A stretch of 6,644 nucleotides of DNA, taken from contig CANQBU010000068.1 of NCBI GenBank assembly GCA_947589615.1, positions 1-6,644 on the forward strand, in the 5' to 3' direction. Position 1 is the first letter of the stretch. Each line of letters starts with the position of its first letter. Below, in pieces: positions 1 to 5,360 of the stretch. Origin of the DNA: an uncultured Clostridia bacterium. GTDB taxonomy: Bacteria; Bacillota; Clostridia; Christensenellales; UBA1242. The notes beneath the pieces are model-generated. The model did no database searches. It saw only the letters and a program-made list of their open reading frames with translations, and was not told where the DNA came from. Made by a program: the position numbers and the translations under genes.

Positions 1-1423
1 CGGCTGCTCCGCCAGCATTTGATTTTCTTTGATCTTTCATTTCGATTGTTGCAACCGTTCCAATCTCATCAAAAATGGAACACAACCTGTATGGAGCGCG
101 TTTTTCTTGTTTTAAATATGAAATATATCTATTTATAATTTTCATATTTTCTTTGAATAAAGGAATTCTTTTATTTACAGAATAGGCATTGTGTAGCCCT
201 TGAGTATGTATGAAGTAAAATCCTTTGCCATCAACTTTTGAAAATTCATTTTCTTCAGTCCATTTATTAACAAACTTTAAATTTGGTTCATAGTTATCAT
301 GACCTTCTCCATCACTCTCTTTAATGGAGTTTTTAAATGTTTCGGAATTAACTCCGCCAAGCACATCTTTGACAAAGAAAGGCATTGTTCGATAAAGCCC
401 AAGTTCGACCATCTTGCCACCTAAAATTCCACCATTTATAACACTATAATCTTTTGCTTCAGCCTTGTTCTCTATATAATCAGGCAAATAAAAAGCATCT
501 TCATAGGAATAAAATTTTTCAGAAAATATATTTATTTTCCAGCCTGCATCATGTAATTTATTTAAACTCACAGCATAACTAAAGGAATCACTCAAGAATT
601 TTTCACGTGTTATTTGTTCACCTTCTGTGACAAAAGGTTTTTCGGTCAGCATATTTACAATTGATGGATAAGTATGCCCATATCTTGAAACATGATCTTG
701 AAACCATGTAAAACCTTTAAAATCATCAAAAAGTTCAGGCTTTTTGTCATATATATATTCTAGCCAATCTTCATCCATTTTGTCTACACAAAAAACAAAA
801 ATATTCCCTTCACTGCCAACCGTTGTTAAATTTTTGTTTGTTAATAATTTATGTTGAAAATCGATATCTGCCTTTTGTTGTCTTTCTTGATAGGTTAAAA
901 ACATTTCACTATGCGATATGCTTGCAGAAACGGGAATAATTAATTGGGATACAACTAAAACGGCGGTTATAACCAAACCAATTGCCGACACTATCCCTTT
1001 TTTGTCCATTATTGAGGCAACGCCCATAAATGTCGCAAGAATTGCCGCCCAAAAGATTATATTTACAATCATCCATGCAAGTGAAATCGTATTCCCCTCG
1101 CCATCACCTTTTAGGGTCGAAAGATTTCCATTTAAGAAATTGCTTTGAAGGAACATTAAAAAGCCTAAGCCTAGAAATAAACCCGAAACTACTCTATATG
1201 CCTTCTTAGGAAGAAAAAACAAAATTAAAAAGCAGACAGCCGTTCCAGCCCAAAAATATCCAAAGCAAACCCAAAAATAATTTGAAAAAGAAAAAACGAA
1301 TTCATCATAGTTTGCCGCATAAATATCAAATGGAGTGCTCAAGAAAAGAGCCAGCGGTAAAACGCAGGATATTGCAAGAGTTATTAATATCTTTTTTAAA
1401 ATTTCTTTTGTATTCTTTTCCAT
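1..1423 (-). CDS. LtaS/sulfatase-like membrane protein, C-terminus missing (window edge)
   Basis: The frame is open for 474 codons from ATG at 1423 to the window start with no stop, so the 3' end lies outside. The start is supported by AGGAAGG six bases upstream. Hydrophobic segments lie near residues 10-30, 48-70, 76-93, 113-136 and 143-165, giving five membrane spans, followed from about 170 by a soluble, presumably extracellular domain. That is the layout of lipoteichoic acid synthase and related alkaline-phosphatase-superfamily phosphoglycerol/phosphoethanolamine transferases. Visible motifs are IFVFCVDKMDE with D214 (first metal-ligand position), GHTYPSIVNMLT with T251 (expected nucleophile), and GFYFIHTQGLH (H406, H411). 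The later Asp-His pair is not seen in canonical form; D464-Q465 is the nearest candidate. By family it would move or hydrolyse a phospho-group on a surface polymer or lipid outside the membrane. The family assignment is fairly secure; the substrate is unknown. Its neighbour with a CDP-glycerol transferase domain favours a glycerol-phosphate role (inference). Confidence 0.8.
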   Translation of the reverse strand, partial: MEKNTKEILKKILITLAISCVLPLALFLSTPFDIYAANYDEFVFSFSNYFWVCFGYFWAGTAVCFLILFFLPKKAYRVVSGLFLGLGFLMFLQSNFLNGNLSTLKGDGEGNTISLAWMIVNIIFWAAILATFMGVASIMDKKGIVSAIGLVITAVLVVSQLIIPVSASISHSEMFLTYQERQQKADIDFQHKLLTNKNLTTVGSEGNIFVFCVDKMDEDWLEYIYDKKPELFDDFKGFTWFQDHVSRYGHTYPSIVNMLTEKPFVTEGEQITREKFLSDSFSYAVSLNKLHDAGWKINIFSEKFYSYEDAFYLPDYIENKAEAKDYSVINGGILGGKMVELGLYRTMPFFVKDVLGGVNSETFKNSIKESDGEGHDNYEPNLKFVNKWTEENEFSKVDGKGFYFIHTQGLHNAYSVNKRIPLFKENMKIINRYISYLKQEKRAPYRLCSIFDEIGTVATIEMKDQRKSNAGGAA

Positions 1424-1461
1424 TTTATTCCTTCCTAAATAATTTATTCACTTCTCTTCCT

Positions 1462-1491
1462 AATTTACAGTAATTTTACACACGTTTTCAA
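1462..1491 (-). promoter_or_regulatory. Weak candidate promoter for the LtaS/sulfatase-like gene
   Basis: On the minus strand TTGAAA (1491-1486) is followed after 18 bases by TAAATT (1467-1462), placing a start near 1455 and a leader of roughly 30 bases before the ATG at 1423. Both hexamers deviate from consensus and the spacer is one base long, so this is tentative. It would explain how the gene is expressed after the hairpin at 1504-1533. Confidence 0.3.
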
Positions 1492-1503
1492 ATTTTTTAT
1501 CTT

Positions 1504-1533
1504 AAATAAAACGAACTATCAGTCCGTTTATTT
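1504..1533 (-). terminator. Hairpin after the small membrane protein gene, possible bidirectional terminator
   Basis: Arms AAATAAAACGAACT (1504-1517) and AGTCCGTTTATTT (1521-1533) are inverted with a 3-base loop, pairing over about 13 bp with one bulged A and one G-U wobble. The A/T-rich stem base gives an A-tract before and a U-tract after the hairpin in both directions. It begins at the stop codon of the small gene (1528-1530). On the minus strand the U-tract is interrupted (UUUUAUUU), so termination may be partial, with read-through into the LtaS-like gene. The better T-run is on the plus strand, where no gene needs it. Confidence 0.5.
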
Positions 1534-1914
1534 TTTATCTTCTCCATTGTCATCTTGATTTTGAGGCTTTTCTTCTTCAGTAACCGATTTAGCTTCAGTG
1601 TTTAGTTTATTACTTTGCGTTTCTTCAGTCTTAGTTTCATCGGTTTCTTCTTTCACTGTGTTATTTTCATTTTCCAATACTTCATTATCAACTAAAACAA
1701 CATCTTTTTCAACCTCTTTATTTTTATTTGGATCGGATTTTACAATCTTTTTGACATTGTTTTTAACCTTTTTCCAAATAATAATAGCAGAAGCCGCAAT
1801 AGCAACGGCAATTGCCGCTACTGAAGAAAGAAGCACAGACGTTGCTGCCGGATCAATATACAAAATTTGAGAACCATATTGCAAGCTGTTTGCAATCAAA
1901 CCTAATAATGCCAT
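1528..1914 (-). CDS. Small single-span membrane protein with YIDP motif and charged tail
   Basis: This 128-residue protein starts at ATG 1914 behind a perfect ribosome binding site. Residues 1-18 are mildly hydrophobic, YIDP lies at 19-22, and a membrane helix rich in Ala/Ile/Val spans about 24-47. Six lysines follow between 48 and 59, then a low-complexity tail (60-128) rich in Glu, Asp, Lys, Asn and Thr. The positive-inside rule predicts a short N-terminus outside and the tail in the cytosol. Small proteins with a Y-[LI]-D-P-x-x-x-S motif before one membrane helix are familiar from bacterial surface-glycan and sulfatase-like loci (e.g. YLDPGTGS-type); their function is not established to my knowledge. 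It lies 13 bases after the YidC-transferase fusion gene and upstream of the LtaS-like gene, so an accessory role in the same envelope pathway is likely (inference). The antisense frame at 1598-1870 is a shadow. Confidence 0.8.
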   Translation of the reverse strand: MALLGLIANSLQYGSQILYIDPAATSVLLSSVAAIAVAIAASAIIIWKKVKNNVKKIVKSDPNKNKEVEKDVVLVDNEVLENENNTVKEETDETKTEETQSNKLNTEAKSVTEEEKPQNQDDNGEDKK

Positions 1915-1917
1915 AAT

Positions 1918-1928
1918 TCACCTCCTTT
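1918..1928 (-). promoter_or_regulatory. Perfect Shine-Dalgarno site overlapping the upstream stop codon
   Basis: The minus strand reads AAAGGAGGTGA, an uninterrupted 11-base match to the usual 3' end of Firmicutes 16S rRNA, with GGAGG six bases before the ATG at 1914. Its first base is shared with the TAA stop (1930-1928) of the YidC-transferase fusion. This fixes the start of the small protein and suggests translational coupling and high output. Confidence 0.85.
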
Positions 1929-4033
1929 TATTGTTTTTTATTATTTTGTTTTGTTATTAACGACTTTAATATGTATCTTGCACCCTCTTTGCCTGCATGA
2001 CCGTGGTTGTAAGTAAAATTCTTGTAGTATTCTTCTATCTGCTGTTTAAATTTATCTTTATCTTTAAATAAATTCTCGATAATTACAGGGAATTTTTCTA
2101 TATCCTCTTTGTTTACCGCAACTCCGATAATATTTCTCAGTTGAATCTCAATTGGTGTAATTTCAATCTTTTCCCAATTTGGATTTAACGTTTTCATCTT
2201 CGTGTTTATAAATAACACCGGCTTCCCTGTCGCAAAAGCAAATTCAGCAGATATACCTGACCAATCGGTTATAAGAAGATCAGAACTGTAAATTGACTTA
2301 TTGCTAGAAAAATCCAATTCAAATGTAAGTTTTTCTTTGTCATAATCCTTGTATCTTTCAACAATCTCATTCATTTGCACTTTAAATCTCTTTACATATT
2401 CAGGATGTGGTCTTACCGTTAAGTGATAATCAGTATCTCCGAGTGCTTTAATTATATCATCTATGCATGAATCTAAAATATTGTCTTCATTCCATGTTGG
2501 CGCAATTAATATTTCCTTTCGCCCTTCTTTTGTGCTATCATCTTGTTCCTTTTTCTTAAACTCGTCCACTAAATTGTCAAGCAAAGGAAAACCAAATTCA
2601 ACTAAAGTTTTCTCTTTCAGTTTATAAACTTTTTCTGTTGCACGAACTTCTTTTGCTACGTGTGGACCAGTGCAGAAGATTGTATCGAAAGCATCGAGCG
2701 CACCCTCTTTAAATCCCATATGGACACTCATTGAGTCATGTGGAACATAAATATATTCAATATCCTTTTTAATAAACGAGCGTTTAAGGTAATATTTGTC
2801 CAAATCAGGCGTTGTCATAATAAAGATGTCCGCTTCGACAAGCATCATAAGCAATGCAGTCTTTTTTAAGCTTATAAAATAAGGTTTAATTCTTGGTTCA
2901 TCTTTAGCGATATCAAAAATTGCATCATTATAGTCATTTGTTACATAATGTATTGTTACATCAGAACTTCTTAAAAGTTCTTCAATAATATCTTTATAAT
3001 ATTTATAAAACCCACTCTTCTCAGAATAAAATACAATGTGTTTATTTACAATATGTTTGAATTTTCTATAATCCTCTTTTTCTCTTGCTTTCATTACTTT
3101 ATAAAGAGGATCTTTCTTATCAATTACACCAAAGGACTTTGAATCTGCAAGAGCTTTTCGACTTGCCTCCAGGGCCTGATAATCGACATATTTTTTAGGA
3201 TTTATTAATGCATTCAATAGATACATGACGGCTATGGAAAGTAAATTGCTTGCAGTCCAATAAAGTGCAGTCGCTACGGGAACAAAAATTCCCAGAACCA
3301 AAGACAGACCTACACTTAAAATCATAATTCCATATTTATTTATTTTGCCTTGTTCATGTTGAATAACATTAGAAAGATTTTGAGTGAAGCACATTATCCA
3401 AGAGGAAAGAGCCGCAATAAACGGAACGGCAATATACCCCCCCCCGATTTGACTCGTAACTAAAAGTAAATCAAGTCCGCAAAAATTTGTTTTAAATTGC
3501 ATAACCCTTTCAACTAGGCTTGCAAGCACGTTAGCATCAACACCTTCAATGGCAGAAGATGCAGTTATTGAACCATTTTTTATTGCCTGAATAATTTGAA
3601 TCTGAAATGAAGAGTCTCCTGTATCAGCACCAATAAATTTTGCAAGCGATTCAATCACTCCATCTGATGTTCCGAATAAATACCCGAGTGGTCTATTTAT
3701 AACATAAACAACTCCAAGCAATAATACAATTTGAATAATTAAAGGTATAAGCGATGCGAATGGATGATATTTTTCCTTTTTATATAATTTTGTTTGCTCC
3801 TCGGCAATGGCATCAAAATTTCCGCTTAATTTTGCTTTTATAAAATTAATTTGTGGTTGAATCTTAACCATAAGAATGGAATTTTTTTGAATCCAAACTG
3901 ATATTGGCATTAAAATAATTTTAGTTATGAGGGTGAAAAGTATTATGGCGACACCATAATTTTTAATCAATAAAAAACAACCTTTCATTAAGTAGCCAAG
4001 TGGCACACATATGTAATAAAGAACTGAATCCAT
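1928..4033 (-). CDS. YidC/Oxa1 insertase fused to CDP-glycerol glycerophosphotransferase (TagB/TagF-like)
   Basis: This 701-residue protein starts at ATG 4033, five bases after AAAGGG. Residues 1-280 form a Gram-positive-type YidC core. TM1 (about 24-46) carries K38 where YidC proteins usually have the groove arginine. A charged cytosolic hairpin (50-92), TM2 (93-112), an extracellular loop (113-185), TM3 (186-214), TM4 (235-252) and TM5 (254-277) follow. A linker leads to a glycerophosphotransferase domain (about 325-690) with PHDS (H432), IAPTW (510-514), VRPHP (H543), SSDLLITDWS (D585, D590, S592) and EFAFATGKP (597-605). The family moves glycerol-phosphate from CDP-glycerol onto a teichoic-acid-type chain. 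Five spans place the C-terminus in the cytosol, where CDP-glycerol is found. TagB/TagF enzymes are normally peripheral membrane proteins; here YidC supplies the anchor. The usual TagF WHG motif is replaced by PHDS, so acceptor or donor may differ. A run of nine G bases encodes G197-G199 at TM3. Both domain calls are secure; the joint role is inferred. Confidence 0.9.
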   Translation of the reverse strand: MDSVLYYICVPLGYLMKGCFLLIKNYGVAIILFTLITKIILMPISVWIQKNSILMVKIQPQINFIKAKLSGNFDAIAEEQTKLYKKEKYHPFASLIPLIIQIVLLLGVVYVINRPLGYLFGTSDGVIESLAKFIGADTGDSSFQIQIIQAIKNGSITASSAIEGVDANVLASLVERVMQFKTNFCGLDLLLVTSQIGGGYIAVPFIAALSSWIMCFTQNLSNVIQHEQGKINKYGIMILSVGLSLVLGIFVPVATALYWTASNLLSIAVMYLLNALINPKKYVDYQALEASRKALADSKSFGVIDKKDPLYKVMKAREKEDYRKFKHIVNKHIVFYSEKSGFYKYYKDIIEELLRSSDVTIHYVTNDYNDAIFDIAKDEPRIKPYFISLKKTALLMMLVEADIFIMTTPDLDKYYLKRSFIKKDIEYIYVPHDSMSVHMGFKEGALDAFDTIFCTGPHVAKEVRATEKVYKLKEKTLVEFGFPLLDNLVDEFKKKEQDDSTKEGRKEILIAPTWNEDNILDSCIDDIIKALGDTDYHLTVRPHPEYVKRFKVQMNEIVERYKDYDKEKLTFELDFSSNKSIYSSDLLITDWSGISAEFAFATGKPVLFINTKMKTLNPNWEKIEITPIEIQLRNIIGVAVNKEDIEKFPVIIENLFKDKDKFKQQIEEYYKNFTYNHGHAGKEGARYILKSLITKQNNKKQ
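3437..3445 (-). repeat. G9 homopolymer tract inside the YidC-transferase coding sequence
   Basis: Nine consecutive C on the plus strand give nine G on the coding strand, in frame as three GGG glycine codons (G197-G199) at the start of TM3. In this AT-rich window no other G or C run comes near this length. A one-base gain leads to TAA after 22 further codons (about 221 aa) and a one-base loss leads to TAA after 13 (about 212 aa), so either shift removes TM4, TM5 and the whole transferase domain. Confidence 0.95.
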
Positions 4034-4055
4034 AATTTCCCTTTAATTGTAACGT

Positions 4056-4068
4056 AGGAAACTTTCCT
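4056..4068. promoter_or_regulatory. 13-base palindrome in the leader of the YidC-transferase operon
   Basis: AGGAAA-C-TTTCCT is a perfect palindrome with a single central base. The loop is too short for a stable RNA hairpin, so a protein binding site in DNA is more natural, about 70 bases downstream of the predicted transcription start. It overlaps an orphan GGAGG on the minus strand (4070-4066) that has no start codon at proper distance. The role is unproven. Confidence 0.35.
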
Positions 4069-4141
4069 CCGATTTGTATAAGCTTGAATCAATCAATGGA
4101 ACTAAAATACATTTTCCCAATAATTGTCATGCACCATGATT

Positions 4142-4170
4142 ATTATATATTTATATTAAAGTATTGTCAA
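4142..4170 (-). promoter_or_regulatory. Consensus sigma-70/SigA promoter for the YidC-transferase operon
   Basis: On the minus strand TTGACA (4170-4165) and TATAAT (4147-4142) are both perfect and separated by exactly 17 bases. Transcription should start near 4135 and leave a leader of about 100 bases before the ATG at 4033. A full-consensus promoter implies strong default expression unless a repressor intervenes. Confidence 0.85.
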
Positions 4171-4272
4171 GTAAAAGACCGCAATTTATATAATAAAAAA
4201 ATAAGTCAAGGCTAATTTTGACGTATTTTGTTCATTTTTTTCATTTTAAAACGAAAAATTTAACAAAACTAC

Positions 4273-4302
4273 TTGACATGACCCCACTAAAATGTTTATT
4301 AT
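4273..4302 (+). promoter_or_regulatory. SigA promoter for the ABC importer operon
   Basis: A perfect TTGACA (4273-4278) is followed after 18 bases by TATTAT (4297-4302), with the start expected near 4309. A ribosome binding site AAAAGG ends at 4334, eight bases before the ATG at 4343. The -10 box lies inside the left arm of the inverted repeat at 4293-4320. Confidence 0.75.
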
Positions 4303-4320
4303 AGGTCTTGATATTAAACA
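4293..4320. promoter_or_regulatory. Interrupted inverted repeat over the importer promoter, operator candidate
   Basis: TGTTTATTAT (4293-4302) and ATATTAAACA (4311-4320) match as inverted arms at 9 of 10 positions with an 8-base spacer. The repeat covers the -10 box and the expected start site, where a dimeric repressor would block polymerase. Because transcription starts within it, an RNA hairpin is less likely. It does not fit the Fur box pattern. Confidence 0.5.
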
Positions 4321-4342
4321 AAATGAATAAAAGGCACATAAG

Positions 4343-5344
4343 ATGAAAAAATTATTAGCACTATTTTCTATATTCGTGATTATCTGCTGCGGAGCCATTT
4401 TAAAAACGGCATTAGTGAAAAAATCTATAGTAATTTATACTTCTATGGAAGAATATGCGGTAGAATTATTACAAAAAAGCTTAGATGAAAAATTCCCAAA
4501 ATACAATGTCAAATTTGTTACTACTTCAACAAGCAACATTGCAACCAAAGTTCTCGAAGAAGGTCCGCGTTGTGAGGCAGATATTGTATTTGGACTTGAA
4601 TATGCTTACATTGAAAAGATTATTGAAAATAACCTCGCTTATGATTTTAGCGGAGTATATGATATGTCAGTTTTTGAAGATGATCTTGCTTATGATAATA
4701 TAAAAGACTTTGTTATTCCAAGTTGCAGACAAGGAATCAGTATTATTGTAAACAATTCTGTTTTAAAAGAAAAAAATCTACCAAAACCTCAATCTTATCT
4801 GGATTTGACAAAATCAATCTATAAAGGACTTATATCCATGCCTTCCCCTGCAAGTTCTGGAACAGGTTACGCTTTCTACCTTGCCATGGTAAACATGTTG
4901 GGCGAAGAAGCGGCTTTAAAATATTTTAGTGAATTTTCAAAAAATGTCATTCAATTTACTACCTCAGGCTCAGCACCTGTAAATAACCTTGTTTCAAAAG
5001 AGGCAGGAATCGGAATTGGAATGATTTCGCAGGCAGTTGAAAAAATATCGAGTGGGCAAAAAGATTTGGAAGTTATAATTACTGATGAAGGAGCCGCATT
5101 CAGCACTTATGGTTCTTTTATAGTTAAAGGAAAGGAAAATAAGAGCGGAGTTCTTGAAATCTTAGACTATATGTATTCGGACTTCACCGATGAATGCTGT
5201 GCAAAATATTACCCAGAAGCAACTTTTAAAGGAAAAGATTATGTTCTTGAAAATTTTCCTCAAAATTTAAAATATTGTGATATGAGCAATAATACGATAT
5301 TAAAAAAAGAAGATTTATTAAAAAAGTGGAATAAGATTAATTAA
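4343..5344 (+). CDS. ABC importer solute-binding protein, iron(III)/2-aminoethylphosphonate-type family
   Basis: This 333-residue protein starts at ATG 4343 after AAAAGG. The N-terminus has two lysines and a hydrophobic stretch (4-20), so it is exported. C15/C16 sit in VIICCG, which is not a standard lipobox, and no clean AXA cleavage site is visible, so it may stay anchored by an uncleaved helix or an unusual lipid site. The mature fold begins with SIVIYTSMEE (28-37), the typical first strand of FbpA/PhnS-like binding proteins. MPSPASSGTGYAF (166-178) and FTTSGSAP (205-212) match the conserved ligand-pocket regions of this family, and the latter resembles proteins annotated for 2-aminoethylphosphonate. 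I cannot point to a Tyr-Tyr pair at the usual iron site. It is first gene of the operon with the ATPase and permease. The family is secure; candidate substrates are ferric iron, an organophosphonate or a similar small anion. Confidence 0.85.
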   Translation: MKKLLALFSIFVIICCGAILKTALVKKSIVIYTSMEEYAVELLQKSLDEKFPKYNVKFVTTSTSNIATKVLEEGPRCEADIVFGLEYAYIEKIIENNLAYDFSGVYDMSVFEDDLAYDNIKDFVIPSCRQGISIIVNNSVLKEKNLPKPQSYLDLTKSIYKGLISMPSPASSGTGYAFYLAMVNMLGEEAALKYFSEFSKNVIQFTTSGSAPVNNLVSKEAGIGIGMISQAVEKISSGQKDLEVIITDEGAAFSTYGSFIVKGKENKSGVLEILDYMYSDFTDECCAKYYPEATFKGKDYVLENFPQNLKYCDMSNNTILKKEDLLKKWNKIN

Positions 5345-5352
5345 GGAAGTGG
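5343..5352 (+). promoter_or_regulatory. Ribosome binding site that fixes the ATPase start
   Basis: AAGGAAGTGG lies eight bases before the ATG at 5361 and overlaps the stop codon of the binding-protein gene. An in-frame GTG at 5349 lies within this site and would have no binding site at normal distance, so ATG 5361 is the better start. Confidence 0.75.
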
Positions 5353-5360
5353 AAATACTA

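Larger units (their letters stand above)
4034..4342. other. Divergent intergenic region between the envelope operon and the ABC importer operon
   Basis: This 309-base AT-rich stretch has no credible coding frame. It contains one promoter firing left (4142-4170), one firing right (4273-4302), a palindrome in the leftward leader (4056-4068) and an inverted repeat at the rightward start site (4293-4320). The roughly 100 bases between the two -35 boxes are T- and A-rich with no clear element beyond a short GTCAA/TTGAC inverted repeat (4205-4209 with 4218-4222). No known riboswitch was recognised. Confidence 0.8.

Noticed and set aside
918..1148. Open frame of 76 codons on the plus strand
   Set aside because: It lies antisense within the LtaS-like gene, lacks a ribosome binding site and has no recognisable domain.
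1282..1473. Open frame of 63 codons on the plus strand
   Set aside because: It overlaps the start of the LtaS-like gene antisense; its composition reflects the complement of membrane-helix codons.
1598..1870. Hydrophobic-looking plus-strand frame of 90 codons
   Set aside because: It is the complement of the charged tail of the small membrane protein, whose own perfect ribosome binding site and motif are far stronger evidence.
4088..4114. Seven-codon upstream open frame in the fusion gene leader
   Set aside because: It has only a weak GGG upstream and could easily occur by chance; no attenuator structure follows.
4034..4135. Riboswitch in the 100-base leader of the YidC-transferase operon
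   Set aside because: No known aptamer pattern and no terminator or sequestering hairpin could be recognised.
4205..4222. GTCAA/TTGAC inverted repeat between the two promoters
   Set aside because: Five-base arms in AT-rich sequence are expected by chance and lie away from both promoter cores.
4230..4330. Fur box upstream of the importer operon
   Set aside because: No GATAATGATAATCATTATC-like sequence was found; the repeat present has a different pattern.
4485..4703. Frame inside the binding-protein gene
   Set aside because: An overlapping alternate frame with no start signal, inside a well-supported gene.
5349..5360. GTG start adding four residues to the ATPase
   Set aside because: The GTG is part of the ribosome binding site for ATG 5361 and has no site of its own at normal spacing.
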